DNA of 64,000 nucleotides from Ajuga chamaepitys (GCA_958295605.1 OY282495.1:78566427-78630426); one strand, 5' to 3'. Counted from the first letter of the stretch, positions 1 through 11,546 are shown. Numbers and translations: made by a program. Notes: generated by a model not told the origin, from the letters alone.

Positions 1-1344
1 AAAAGTTGGGTAAGCCATATCATTTCTTGAGCAGCATGAGCGAGAGCATAATATTCAAATTCGCAGCTTAATTTGGCAACAGTGGGTTGCTTCTTGGCAC
101 TCCAAAAGACAAGATTTTCCCCAAGAAAGATAACATAACCATATGTGGAACGATGAGTTTCCACACAACGGGGCCGATCAACGTCTGAGTAGCCAAGAAT
201 GGTTGGATCCATAGCAGATGTAAAAGAAAGACCATAATTAATTGTACCCTTAACATAACGAAGGATCCGTTTGACAGCAAAAAAATGGTCATCTGTCGAA
301 TTGTGTAAGAACTGACTGACGTGATTAACAACAAAGGAGAGATCCGAACGAGTGATGATAAGATACTAGAGTGCCCCAAAAAGTGACCGGTACAGAGTGG
401 GATCCTTGAATGGATTGCCAGTGCTAACTAGAGATTCACCAGCCATCATTGGGGTAGAGACAGGTTTGAAGTCAAGGAGAGAAGCACGTGATAAGATATC
501 ATGTGCTTTGCTTGCCCGAGAAATAAACCGAAACCGAAGGGAGTAATCTCGAGACCGAGGAAATAGTTCAGTTGTCCAAGGTCCTACACGGAAAACTCAG
601 CATTAAGGCGAGAGATAAAAGTTCGAAGACTATCCTCATTACTTCCTGTAATAATAATATCGTCAACATAAAGAAGACGATAAATAGTACAGTTAGAGCG
701 ATGAATAAAAATTAAAGAAGGATCAGAACGACTACGAGAACAATCCAAGAAAGTAAAAAAGCACTAAAACGATCAAACCATGCACGGGGAGCCTGGCGAA
801 GACCGTAGAGAGCTTTCTTGAGCTTACAGACATGGTCAGGAAAACGAGGATCCACAAACCCCGGTGGTTGAGACATGAAAACGGATTTAGTGAGATAGCC
901 ATGGAGAAATGCGTTCTTGACATCCAGTTGATGCAAAGGCCATTTATTTTGAACACCAAGAGCCAAGATCACATGAACTGTGGCAGCACACACAACGGGA
1001 CTGAAGGTATGGGAGAAATCAAAACCCGAAGTTTGGGTAAACCCTTGAGCAATGAAGCGGGCCTTGTAGCGATCAATAGTACCATCAGCATGATACTTGG
1101 TCCGAAAAACCCATTTGGAACCAACAATGTTCTCATTGGAAGGTCGAGGTACTAAGTCCCATGTGTCATTGGAATGAAGAGCATCCATTTCATCACGCAT
1201 AGCTGAAAGCCATTGCGGGGATTTTAAGGTGGATTTAAAACCCTTGGGTTCTGCAGAAGTAGACAAAGAAGACAGTAAGCCGGTACAAGCAATATCTACA
1301 AAATATTTTGGTTTAACAATACTAGACTTGGATCTTGTTTGCAT
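1..1344 (-). pseudogene. copia reverse transcriptase-RNase H region (broken)
   Basis: The open part (1344 down to 712) begins with the linker motif MQTRSKS and runs into the RVT_2 reverse transcriptase fold: WDLVPRPSNENIVGSKWVF, YKARFIAQGFTQ, LDVKNAFLHGYL and KKALYGLRQAPRAWF. Near 740-760 the frame shifts inside a T-rich run. The continuation in another frame holds the catalytic LLYVDDIIIT at about 650-682. RNase H follows in degraded form (about 1-290), with a weakened GYSDVD motif where copies usually have YSDADWAG, then TVAKLSCEFEYYALA and MIWLTQL at the window edge. RT would make cDNA from the element's RNA. The frameshift and further breaks make this copy non-coding. Confidence 0.92.
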
Positions 1345-1980
1345 AGAATGAGTGGAAGTGGTTGAGGATAGAGGCTAAGCATGAACGTTGGAATGGGATG
1401 TGGCAGTGGCAGTGGCAGTAGATGGACTAGAGGAATCGCTAATGGGCAGGGGTTGGGGAATCAGTGGATGGGCAGGGGGGTCAACTGGCCAGCAGGGGAA
1501 GGAGGGGCATGTGAGCTTGAATGTGTGTGGGATGAGCCTGAATGTTGGGGAAAGGCAGCAGGTGGGCTTGACGTTTGGGGAAGGGCAGCGGGTGGGCCTG
1601 GATATAGTTGGGTTGGGCCTTGATTTTGGGAAAGGCCAAAAGGGGACGGGGAAATGGGATGTTGGGGCGTAGCTGTTGTGGGGCATAAGGGACATGGTTG
1701 GTGGGCCAAGGGTGAAGGCCCACAAGGAGAAGAAGCTGACGTGAGGGGAGGGATTAAGGTAGGTGGGTCCGATTGCATTAAATCCTAGGAAGAAGAATTT
1801 GAAGTATTGCAAGCATTAAGTGGAACAAGAGGTTCCAAAAACTGGGAAAAAACCAAATTATTAGCAAAAGAATTTTTATCAGTAGAAAAGGAAAATAACA
1901 GATTCATAAAAAATAGCATGACGAGCAATATAAAAACGAGACGCGACAGGATCGTAACACCTAAACCCTTTGTAAGTGGT
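1345..1980 (-). pseudogene. copia linker region between integrase and RT, Pro/Ser-rich
   Basis: On the minus strand this stretch reads as a low-complexity Pro/Ser/Thr-rich spacer, open from 1812 to 1375. Copia polyproteins usually carry such a variable linker between the integrase core and the RT domain. Its base composition is clearly more G-rich on the plus strand than the rest of the element, which explains several spurious open frames on the other strand. No domain is recognised within it. Confidence 0.6.
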
Positions 1981-3072
1981 ACTATATCCTAAAAAAAATA
2001 CAAGGCTGACTGCGAGGAGCCAATTTATTAGAAGCATAATTCCGAATATAAGGAAAAATACGACAACCAAACACTTTAAAATTAGAATAAGTTGGAGAAG
2101 TATCAAACACCAATTGAAAAGGGGATTTATTTTGTAAAAGAGGAGATGGAAGCCGATTTATTATATACACAACAGTGGTAAAACCGTCAACCCAATATGT
2201 AGCAGAAACATGTGCATGAAATAAAAGAGACAAGCCAATTTCAATAATGTGCCTATGTTTAGGAGTATACGGACAAGACATACGATGTTGAATATCACAC
2301 GAGTGAAAGAAATCTTGAACACATTTATTGGTAAACTCAGTACCACCATCACTTTGAAAAAGTTTGATTGAAGTAGAAAACATATTAGTGACAAGAGCAT
2401 GAAAACGAGTAAGCGTGTCAAAAAATTGAGATTTTGTATGGAGAGGAAAAACCCAGGTAAAAAAGAAAAATCATCAACGAAGATAACGTAATAGCGAAAA
2501 CCATCAGAAGAATCAATTGGAGCAGGTCCCCACAAATCACAATGAATTAAATCCAAAACACGAGAAGCACGATTATCATTTAATGAAAATGGAAGTGTCC
2601 TACTTTTAGCTAATTGACAAGTGGAACAAATAACAGGTATTGGTAAAAGAGACGAGACGGACAAAAGACCCAATGTATGTAATAATTGAACAATAGAAAA
2701 AGAAGCATGTCCCAAACGGGAATGCCATAATTCAAAAGACGAACGAGTAATAGAACTATTGAAAGCAGCAACAAATGTAGGTGTGACAGTACTTAAAGTG
2801 TATAAGCCATTTTTACATGTTCCCCGAGCCAAAATTTCTTTTGTCTGTCGATTCTGGACCACAAAAAAAGAGTTAGAAATAACATCAACGGGCATATCAG
2901 AAGTCAATTTACTAATTGAAAGAAGATTTTTGGTAATAGACGGAACAACAAGAACATCATGTAAATTAAGACGATGCAAAAGACATGTAGAGCCAGAATG
3001 AGTTATAGGAAGAGAATTACCATTACCAACAATAACAGTACCAGTTCCAGTATAAGGTGTGATAGTGTCCAA
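1980..3072 (-). pseudogene. copia GAG-pre-integrase and integrase core, catalytic Glu segment deleted
   Basis: The first segment (3072-2470) carries the end of the protease domain, then the zinc-binding pre-integrase motif (WHSRLGHASF ... ICSTCQLAKS), then the integrase core start HCDLWGPAPIDSSDGFRYY, which includes the first catalytic Asp. A frameshift follows near 2450. The second segment (2383-1982) has LFQSDGGTEFTN with the second Asp, then CPYTPKHRHIIEIG. Family members normally have about eight further residues after the TP of this motif (QNG...AER), including the third catalytic residue, Glu. Here they are missing in frame, so the DDE triad is incomplete. Integrase inserts cDNA into the genome; this one could not. 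Confidence 0.92.
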
Positions 3073-3329
3073 GGAAGCCGGGGAGGATGTATTATGAGCG
3101 GAAGCCCGGTATCAACGAACCAGTCGGAATAGGTAGACGGATTTACAAAGACTTGCGCAATGTGAGCAGATTGTGAAGATGGCATGCTGGCATAGCGATC
3201 GGGGCTGCTAGTAGCATAATGAGGGCCAGAGAAGATTTGACAACGTGGAGGAAAAGAAAGGAACACACCATTGCGAAAGGAAGACCGAAGGTGATTGGTG
3301 GCAGAATGTTGATGGGCAGCTCGCGTCAC
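3003..3329 (-). pseudogene. copia aspartic protease start, frameshifted at the active site
   Basis: The open frame from 3329 ends in YSDWFVDTG, the retropepsin active-site motif (D-T-G). Immediately after it the frame moves by one base (near 3095-3100), and the domain continues in the frame starting at 3072 (TITPYTGTGTVIVGNGNSLP ... LHDVLVVPSITKNLLSISKL). The protease normally matures the Gag-Pol polyprotein. The single-base loss at the catalytic motif alone would inactivate the polyprotein. Confidence 0.85.
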
Positions 3330-3701
3330 AGGTTGACCAGATTGGGAGCCACGACTAGCAGGTCTGGTTGATGAATGAGAGGGGCCTCAGTGATGCACGT
3401 TGATTATGCATGTAATTAGGTCGATGTATGGTACTATTTGATAGGAATTATGTGCATAAATGGTTGGAAATTGTATGAAATATGATATAAGTGACCAATT
3501 GACGTACTTGACTTGTTTTAAGGTATTTTGAGTATTTTCAGGCTAAAAAGTTATGATTTACGACTACCGGATAAGAAAACAAGTTGAAACGGAGTAAAAA
3601 TCGGCCCAAAGTAGTGAAAATCAGTGAGAACCGACCCGAACTGTCCAAGAACCGGTCTGAACCGGCCTGAACCGGTCCAGGAGCAAAACGGGGCAAGAAC
3701 C

Positions 3702-3881
3702 GACACGGCCGCGTCACAAAGCAACACGGCCGTGTCAAAAGTGGTCTGCAACGCTCAAATTGGCTCTGGAATAGGACACAGCCGCGTCAGAGATGCAACA
3801 CGGCCGTGTCAAATTGTTGCTGAAAATGGGAATTTTTTCAAAGCGACACGGCCATGTCATTTAAGCAACACGGCCGTGTCA
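3702..3881. repeat. six spaced GACACGGCC-GTGTCA palindromes inside solo LTR A1
   Basis: Three pairs of near-identical palindromic 14-16-mers occur: 3702-3716 and 3724-3737, 3775-3789 and 3797-3811, 3845-3859 and 3867-3881. In each pair the first member is imperfect (GCC-GCG or CC-ATG centres) and the second is the perfect ACACGGCCGTGTCA-type palindrome. They lie upstream of the LTR TATA motif, in the U3 part. The related LTR at 28611-30009 has different GGCC-centred words at the same relative place, so the block looks like a fast-evolving module. Confidence 0.8.
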
Positions 3882-3953
3882 AAAGGCTCGCCGGTTGTTA
3901 AAATTCTGTTTTAATTGAGGATTTGATTTCCTAATTCAATTGGGATTATCTAA

Positions 3954-3963
3954 CTATATAAAA
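3954..3963 (+). promoter_or_regulatory. TATA motif of solo LTR A1
   Basis: CTATATAAAA lies within the LTR, preceded by the palindrome block and followed by a purine-rich leader. The position suits a U3/R boundary promoter of an LTR read on the plus strand. No transcript evidence is available here. Confidence 0.6.
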
Positions 3964-4826
3964 AGGATTCAAGTGCTTCTTAAAAAGAACAACACACATA
4001 TTATCCGAGTTTGAGGCACGAGACGACTTGGACGACGACGAAGATTCGATCAACGGGATGATTTACTCGGGTTTAGTAATTTTTCCTAGTTTAATTCTTT
4101 AGAATGTTTTGTCTTGAATATTGTATTGAATTGAGCCTAGGCATGAGTAGCTAAGTTATTCGTGTCCTAGGGTTAAAAAGTAGGAATTATTTATAACAAT
4201 GTTTTGATTTATGTTTTAACTTATTGAATTCCGTTCGTTGATTTGTTTATCTTTATATCCGTTTTAACAACTAAATTTGGACTGGCCATCTAGGTTTAGT
4301 AATTTCGTTTAACAAATCCGCTTTGAGAGAAGGGGTTTGTTATTAGACGTACGATATAGAGCGCAGTTGTCTATGACTGTGTAGGCATAGGTTTATGAAC
4401 TGTTTGGAGTTTCTAGGATTAATTGACTCGAGAGGGTAATTGTCTTAGTTAATCAACGATCTAATTACTTCGAGAGGAGAGTTAGGTTAATAGTGCGCCG
4501 CTTAATAAACATTACATCGGTTAAAATCAATAAGTTAATTCTAATCATCATTGGAATAAATATTCTGAAATCGATACCCTAGGATGCTGTTTTCCCTTGA
4601 TTGTTAATTATTCGTGGTTTTCAAGTTTGAATTTAGAGTTAATTAAGTATTTTAGTTAGTAAAATCAATCTTTCCTGGATTAGTGTCTAGTTAGGATATT
4701 CCTAGAATATTGAGGTATCAAACTACCTAAAAACCCTATTCCTTGTGGGATCGACCTTGACAATAGTACTACACCTACATCCATACACTTGCGGAACACT
4801 AGGTTAGAAACCGACGTGTCACTCAG

Positions 4827-5533
4827 CCCGAAATAGAAAACGAATTACGTGAGGCAAAGAAAGCTGCTGACGGTAGCGTAGGTTCAGCAGCAACAACGAG
4901 AGTAGTTTTGCGAAGCTCATGATCGCGGGCCTGACTGACCAGATCTCAAAACGAAAGTTGGGGAATGAGGGCGAGGTGAACATTAGTAAAGGTACAATAT
5001 TGAGGACCCAAGCCGCGAAGAAACCATCGACACTTATCATCCTCGGAAACAGTTTCACCAATAGCAGCGAGTTTGTGACATAAGGTATTGAAACGACGAG
5101 TAAAATCCATAACAGAAGCATTACCTCATTTAAGAAATTGAAGTTCGTCGCGAAGTTGTTGGGCATGAGAAGAAGAAGCATTACTGAAAGTTGTTTCTAA
5201 AGCAAGCCATGCGCCGCGAGCGGTCGTCAGACCAATGACCTCGGTCATAGCCTCTTCCGTGAGAGACGACAGTAAGAGACTGAGAACGCGATCATTCTGT
5301 TTACACCAGACTTTATAGGCAGGATTAGGGACATCCTCATTGGACTCGTTTTTTACAGTGGCAGACGGAACAGGGTTCTTTCCATCAACATAAGAATCAA
5401 GATCCACCAATTTTAGCATGGGTAGAACTTGACCCTTCCATAATAGATAGTTGGAGGAGGTAAGGGGTATTTTCACCATATGAATAAGTGTGGTAAGAGG
5501 AACGGAATCAGAAGAGAAGTAGGTGGCAGCCAT
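4827..5533 (-). pseudogene. copia Gag (UBN2-type) with premature stops
   Basis: The start chosen is the ATG at 5533 (MAATYFSSDSVPL), because the copia Gag N-terminus begins here. The frame also extends to an upstream ATG at 5596. The motifs LTSSNYLLWKGQVLPMLK, TEEAMTEVIGLTTARGAWLA and AQQLRDELQFLK are typical of plant copia Gag. A TGA follows QFLK (near 5126). The same frame continues with SVMDFTRRFNTLCHKLAAI and RWFLRGLGPQYCTF, then another TGA near 4950. Gag would form the RNA-packaging particle. The 3' part is displaced by solo LTR A1. Confidence 0.9.
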
Positions 5534-5644
5534 GGAAGACAAAAGAAAGATAGAAGACGGGTGAAGGTAGGTGACGGTACAGAGAAAAAATTGCAAGGGA
5601 GAGAAAAGAATTAGGGTGTAGGTGTAATTTCTGATGATACCATA

Positions 5645-5809
5645 TGAGAATTAATTTGATTCACCATAAGTTGGTGATTGTCAGAGTACCTTTATTAATA
5701 AGTGCTTTTACAACAGATGTACAAGAAATATCAGGAAAAGATTACAACAAATATTATATTCCTATATCTATAAGATTATAAAAACTAATCTAAAATATTA
5801 TCCTTATCA
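5645..5809 (-). repeat. copia 5' LTR (165 bp)
   Basis: On the minus strand it begins TGATAAGGATAATATTTTAG and ends AATTCTCA, followed after two bases by the PBS (about 5629-5642). TG...CA ends and a length of about 165 bp fit a short plant copia LTR. The bases beyond 5809 should be the target duplication, but the partner end is outside the window. Confidence 0.85.
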
Positions 5810-6380
5810 ATAATAACTTTTTTATCATAATTTATAGAAAATTAAACCTATATAATTTAATAGTACTTTGGTTTCTAAAGTTTAACTTCATTGGTGTAAT
5901 AGTGGATATAAGACTCTTATTTTTTAAATGGAGATACTTTAATTATAACTGGATTTCGGTTATATCATGATTTTCATATTTATACTTTTATAATCTCCAA
6001 ATATATATTATTGCTTGAAGGTCGTGTTCTTGTTAGAATAATGTTTATTTATCTATATATAATATTATAAATCTTATCACTATACCTAATTTTCATTTAC
6101 AAGAGATTTATTTAGGTATGAAATATTTTTGAAAAAAATTAAGTTTAGATGTTCCAATGGTGAATGAAAAATAATATTTTATTTTAGGCTTAGCAAAATA
6201 AAACATATAATTGACTTCAACATTAAAGTAAATATTTGATCAAAATTCATAGTAAATTAAACATGCAATAATAGTTTAACAAAATTTAGGTATTATGAAG
6301 TTTAACTTCTTTGTTATAATAATATACACTCGACTTTTATTATTGGATATAAACTATATTATGTCAAGACCGATTCTTTA
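5810..6380. other. AT-rich spacer, no gene seen
   Basis: This is strongly AT-rich sequence without open frames of note. It holds short repeated phrases (tttaacttctttgt-like words at about 5880 and 6300), suggesting old degraded repeat DNA. No gene, RNA gene or element ends are supported. Confidence 0.6.
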
Positions 6381-6385
6381 TTATA

Positions 6386-6870
6386 TGAGAAAGCCGTAAT
6401 CCAAATATCAAACGGATCACAATCACAGTAACAATCCAAAACAATCAAACATGCAAGAACTTAAGCGGCGCGAAGATTTACGTGGTTCGATCCGGAGATC
6501 TACGTCCACGGGTGAATGCAATAACCTTCCAAGGTGTTTCACTATCTTTTTTCCGAATACCGGAGTACAATCTTTCAAATGTTGATCTTAGAATCGAAAA
6601 TTGGAACCCTAAACTAAGCAACAATTCTCCTATTTATACTATACAATAGAAACCCTAACAAAATCCCTATAAATCCACCAATCCAATCTGCATGGCTGTT
6701 GGAAAAGATCATGGGGATCTTTTCCCAACTTCCAAAGACGCCACGAATGGGCTTGGCTGCATTGGACTTGCGCTACGAATGGGCTTGGTTACGTTGGGCT
6801 TGTGCTCTTGGGCCCAATTGACCCGCCTGGCGGGTTAGACCGACCCGAGGAGATTGGGCCATACCTATCA
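6386..6870 (-). repeat. solo LTR B (485 bp) with target duplication TTATA
   Basis: TGAGAAAGCC...ATACCTATCA is bounded by identical TTATA at 6381-6385 and 6871-6875. A TATA motif on the minus strand (AGTATAAATAGG, about 6630-6645) gives the orientation. The segment is far less AT-rich than its surroundings and holds a small CCCGCCTGGCGGGT palindrome. With no internal domain and one intact duplication it is a solo LTR. The size and the ACGTGGTTCGATCC phrase resemble plant copia LTRs, which is a weaker inference. Confidence 0.9.
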
Positions 6871-6875
6871 TTATA

Positions 6876-7122
6876 AGAATAGGTTTTATCTGCGTATAAT
6901 ATTACAAGCTCTTATCATTAGATCAACATTTCTAAACAAGTGATTCAAAATAGTAAGATAAAATGAATAAAATTATTTTTATAAAATTAAAATAATATCT
7001 TCAAATCAATAATTGAGAAGACAAATGTTGTAAATTACCACTATTTTTCATGAATGTTCTACACCACAATTTTATTTCGTTTAAAGTCAAATAAGTGTTC
7101 AGAATAGTAAGCAATCAATAAT
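6876..7122. other. short AT-rich spacer
   Basis: AT-rich sequence between solo LTR B and the first MITE. Nothing recognisable is present. Confidence 0.5.
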
Positions 7123-7123
7123 A

Positions 7124-7328
7124 CTCTCTCCTTCCAGCTCAGATTTGCACGTAGGGACGGACACAGAGGTTATGAAAAAGTTGTTTTTTGCCTTTTTCAA
7201 AAGTGGAGATTGAGGGTGGAGATTTTGAAGGTGGAGATTGTAAAAGAAATTTTCTTTTTAAGGGTGTGCAAATTGGTACGGAACGTACCGAAAAGGAAAA
7301 TGTGCAAATTTTAGTGGGACGGAAGAAG
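7124..7328. mobile_element. Stowaway-like MITE, degenerate (about 205 bp)
   Basis: The ends CTCTCTCCTTCC... and ...GGACGGAAGAAG are degenerate versions of the CTCCCTCCGTCC terminal repeat, each next to TA. The inside carries the phrase family (TGGAGATTGAGGGTGGAGATTTT type) shared with the other MITEs here. The ends have diverged, so this is an old copy. Confidence 0.7.
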
Positions 7329-10052
7329 TATTAACTAAATACTTTTGCATAATATAAGTAATTATAAATAATATCACAATGTTGTATTTTATTTTGCCAA
7401 TATAGCAATTTAGAGTTGTTCGAGACATGTTTTATTAATATGTTACTTAGTTCTATAAAAAAAAAAAAGATTTATTACACTTTTAGCATATGTATCATAT
7501 TATTGTTTCATATAACTCATCAAAATCATCTGGCTTATATTTTGATTAGGTAACTTTTTCATAAGCATTTTATTAAAAAAAATAAGTATTATAATTTATT
7601 TTTTGTTGATTTCCATATAATTATAATAGAAAAATATCGACCACATATGACGCACGTATTTGTTTCTAGTATATTTAAATTCTCAAGATAAACATAAATC
7701 ATTTACTGAGTCAAATAATCAGTTACATCCTATAATGTTGAATTGATCCTTACATAAATGTATCTCAAAATTATAAAATTATTTTTTCAAGAAAACGCTC
7801 AAACTACGAACTCATCCTACATGTTCCAAATCATATTATCCAAACTATTATATCATTAACTTATAAAAATGAAATATAAGCGCGTATGTATACATACCAA
7901 CAAATGGAGACAGAAAGAAAATCTCTCTATTATTATTATTATTATTATTACGGGGGAATATGTGAAGCTGCTTGACATGGTCTACGACCTGACCTATATT
8001 ATTAGATCAAGTCTTATTTGTTCTGTTTAAGAAATAAGCCACACCTAGGACTTTTTATTATTATATTTAGTTTTATAGAGTAGACTTGTGCAGGTTATAA
8101 AGAGCCTCTTAAAAATATGCTAGAAATAAGTACGTGTGTTGTACGTGGTTATAATTTTTTACTATTACATAATAATAAAAAATTAATTTAAATGTAAAAT
8201 AATTATACTTTGTGTGGTGATATTAGTTAATCGTTTTAATAAAATCCATTAATCATTTATCATTGTTTACACTTATTAAATTATTTCATGCAATAAAAAA
8301 AATTGATTCATTGAACAAACACAATTCTAGATCAACTAGAAACTAATAAGAAAACACAAAAAAGAAACAGAAAATTTCTGACTCTCAAAAACACATTTTT
8401 ATCAACAAAATGCAAGTTACAGAGCATTTTTACAAAGTGGTAAAGTTACTGGTTGGTTTTGTAATTATATAATAGTTACAGGGTATTTTTATGAATTTTT
8501 CCAAAATTTAATAATCTTAGTCTTAACAAAACAAGTTATAATAATTAATGTTAAAAATTTTATAAAAAGGGCATGCCATGATATAACGTGGAAATATTTA
8601 GCCTTGTAAAATTTATATAATATATATATATAAAGTTTGATATATTCTAATAAATGTTTACTTCTTATTATACATAGGTTCGAGCATCATTTATATATCA
8701 TGAATAAAATTATACGATAATTAAAAGAATATGTAATAATGAGGATACAGATTTTCATGTTTTGCATCAAATCACAGGCATTTTAAGAAAATTACATGTT
8801 CATTTATCTCATTACATTATCAACTTACACTCATAAGTTCATTATTTGTTATTTACACAAAAAATATTAGGTCTAACGTACTTTCTCTATAATTTCTCTA
8901 ATAATAATTTCAATCTCAACTTACATTTACACATGAAATTCTTGCATATTTTAATGTGAGGAAAAACTTCAGACAACTTAGTATCAAAGTGCAACATCCA
9001 ACTTTTGTTACGAAAACTTTATTCTAATTTCTTTATTATTAGTAAGTGTAATATTTTTAGTATAATTTACTTATTGATCTAAAATTGCTTATTCAATTTC
9101 CATAATTATTTCTTCAATTCAACGTCAAAATTTAAAAATTATGTGTAATTTAAAATAAAAATCCTACTAAAGCATAATTATAAAATAAATAATGTTTTTC
9201 TTATGGAAGGCCAACTACATACATAATGTCTGACAATCTTCAATCGAGACACATGCTCCTATCTTTATTAAATATAATAGATGATTTAACTATTTTTTTA
9301 TGTCTTTACATCCTATTTAGTTATAGTTTAAATACTCCCAATTTTTTGCACATTGCACACTCATTTAAAAGTCTTATATATACATGTTTAAACCATGCAT
9401 TCGGATTTTATTTCTCCAATTTTATTTTTTATTTAGACCATCAATACTTTATTCAAATGTAATTATTTATTGTTATCTAATCTATACGTGTAAGCTAATA
9501 TTACATTAACATTTCTTTATAGTTCTTGTTTTCTTTACTGCACCCTATAATTTTATATAGCTAGTGAATTTATTTATCAAGTCATTACATATGCTTATAA
9601 TATATGTATACTATTTTTATTGATTTAATAATTTCCTTTAATGTTAGATGTTATGTATTTAAAAAAAAAATATATAAGGTGCAACTATTTACTTTCACTG
9701 ATTTTCACATTTGTCCTTTTACTATTTCTATTTTTAGCACAATTAAATATCATACCTCAATCTAAAACTCAAATTATTATAGACCTTGTGGTTTTTATGT
9801 CTCTCTCTCCAATTTTCTAACATAATATTTTTTTTCTTTGGTCTACTAAACTTACATGACCTATTAAAAGTATTACATAAATGAATAGATTTATATAGGT
9901 TTGTAAGGTATGAGATTAAAAATAATGTTTAACACATAGATATATTTGGGAAAAAAGATCCATTGTATTAACCAATAGTATTCAAAATTTACTCAATATC
10001 ACTACTGAAGCATTTATAGGTATTATATCTATCTATATATATATATATATAT
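7329..10052. other. AT-rich intergenic DNA, no gene seen
   Basis: About 2.7 kb of very AT-rich sequence with a short (ATT)n run near 7930-7950 and homopolymer tracts. One short open frame (9226-9462) is hydrophobic and AT-driven, with no recognisable domain, and I do not call it a gene. No RNA gene or element termini are seen. Confidence 0.6.
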
Positions 10053-10170
10053 AATATAATATTTTTAAGATGAAAAAGATGGGGGAAAAGCGGTAAAAGT
10101 AGCTTATCTATATATATAAGCTACTTTTACCGCTTTTCCCCCATCTTTTTCATCTTAAAAATATTATATT
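10053..10170. repeat. perfect 54-bp inverted repeat (hairpin) with 10-nt loop
   Basis: The left arm, 10053-10106, and the right arm, 10117-10170, are exact reverse complements over all 54 positions, separated by a TA-rich 10-nt loop. Each arm contains the G-rich core AAGATGGGGGAAAAGCGG. Both sides are flanked by TA dinucleotide runs (about 10032-10052 and 10172-10186). A transcript from either strand would fold into a long perfect stem. It could be a very young fold-back element or the product of a palindromic duplication. It is too perfect for a typical old miRNA precursor. Confidence 0.92.
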
Positions 10171-11546
10171 CTATATATATATATATAAAAATGACTTTAT
10201 TGTATAATTTTTTAAGTCAATAAAATTCTTATATCAAGTATTATTTTATCTAGTTTTAATGTTTACAAATGTTACTTATGAAGTATACAGATTTCAATCT
10301 TCTAAATCATTAAAATGAATGTACTATATAATCTTGTGTCCTACAAGCATAAAAATTCGCTTTATATTTACTTTTTAATGCTCATATAAAGAAATTTGTC
10401 ATATAGAAATATATATTTCTAGTTTAATCTAAATTGAACAGTAATACTAAATGTAGGCATAGTTTAATCAAAATTTTAAAATACTTCATTCTAATAACTT
10501 GTATGTATATCAAATTGCAAAGCAGATATTTGATATTTTTATATATTTTTTGTATTCTTTTTTATAGTATATTATATATGACCCTATCACATTAGTTTAT
10601 TCTTTAATTTTTTTTATTATATTACCTAAACTCGTCTATTATAATTTTTTTTATAATGATAATTCACTTAGACTTTTCAATGTTGTTATTTTTAAATTTT
10701 TTTTTATTATGATTTGGTTCATTATGGATGTGTTTACTTATCACTTGGCTCAATCCATTGAGAATTGGGCCAACCACATCGTGTTTCCTTTGGGGTTGCT
10801 AGCAACATATTTACACACATCACTTCACCTTGTTATCACCTTTTACACAAAAATAAATTTCAATCCAATCTCCAACCAACAAAACTAAACATCCATTTAT
10901 TTTACCCAATCTTTTCTTTTTATTTTATTTCTCCTAGCGTACAGTACTCCAGCCTCCTTTAGCCTTAAGTAAACACAACCTATGATAATAAAATTTTATC
11001 TACTAATAATGAAGTCAATTTATAAGTTTGTATTACACCTACGCCTTTCTTTCACAATGATTTTCTTACTTCTTTGAGTTTTATCATTATATTGGTCCTA
11101 TTTAATTGTTTTGACATTATTTTCTATTGTTGGATTTTAATAAAGTGGCATATACAAAAAATACACAATATTCTAACATGTGTTTTTACTTACTCAAACG
11201 TTTTTTTTTAAAACATAGTCTCGCAATTCCAAATGCAAGTCATTTCATCCTTTTAGCGCGATTTTAGTATTTGCTTCTAAGTTTATATTTTAATGAAGTT
11301 TGTGTTACTTTTCGCATTAATCTCTAACCCTTTGAATTTAATACTTTATACTTTAGTCTAAATATCTTATATTCATATTTTATTTTTCATTAGATAACTT
11401 ATATGACTTCCATTTTTGTTTCTCAAAGTTGTAATATTGATACTTCAATAATTTAGAAAATCAGGAAGATTATTGTAAGTAGCAAATTGATAATGTTTAA
11501 ATTTAGTCAAATAAATTGTTACTATTATATAAGTGTTATTATAATA
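10171..11546. other. AT-rich intergenic DNA
   Basis: No convincing gene. An open frame at 10765-10962 has no domain signature. A moderately less AT-rich patch at about 10730-10970 may be an old repeat remnant, but no terminal structure is seen. Confidence 0.5.

Larger units (their letters stand above)
3391..4821 (+). repeat. solo LTR A1 (1431 bp) with 5-bp target duplication CTCAG
   Basis: The sequence starts TGATGCACGT and ends CGACGTGTCA, so it has TG...CA termini. It is flanked by identical CTCAG at 3386-3390 and 4822-4826. It interrupts the copia element between gag and protease. No coding domain lies inside, and a TATA motif (3954-3963) sits about 560 bp from its start, so this is a whole LTR left after recombination between the two LTRs of an inserted element. 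Its start (TGATGCACG..., AGGTCGAT) and end match the second copy at 28611-30009 on the other strand, so the two form one family. The superfamily cannot be fixed without internal sequence. Confidence 0.93.
1..5809 (-). mobile_element. Ty1/copia LTR retrotransposon, decayed, left end outside the window
   Basis: Read on the minus strand, the order is LTR (5645-5809), primer-binding site, gag, protease, integrase, reverse transcriptase, RNase H. Integrase before RT is the Ty1/copia order. The PBS next to the LTR reads TGGTATCATCAG, close to the initiator-Met tRNA complement used by most plant copia elements. All domains are recognisable but contain stops or frameshifts, so the copy is dead. A 1.4 kb solo LTR (3391-4821) sits between gag and protease. 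The other LTR lies left of position 1. The element was therefore an older insertion later used as a target by another LTR family. Confidence 0.93.

Noticed and set aside
1381..1812. Plus-strand Gly/Trp-rich frames
   Set aside because: Antisense shadows of the Pro/Ser-rich linker of the copia polyprotein.
9226..9462. 78-residue hydrophobic frame
   Set aside because: AT-driven composition in deep intergenic DNA, no domain, no promoter or splice context.
10053..10170. miRNA precursor
   Set aside because: A perfect 54-bp stem without bulges and no recognisable mature miRNA; plant precursors normally have mismatches. A young fold-back is more likely.
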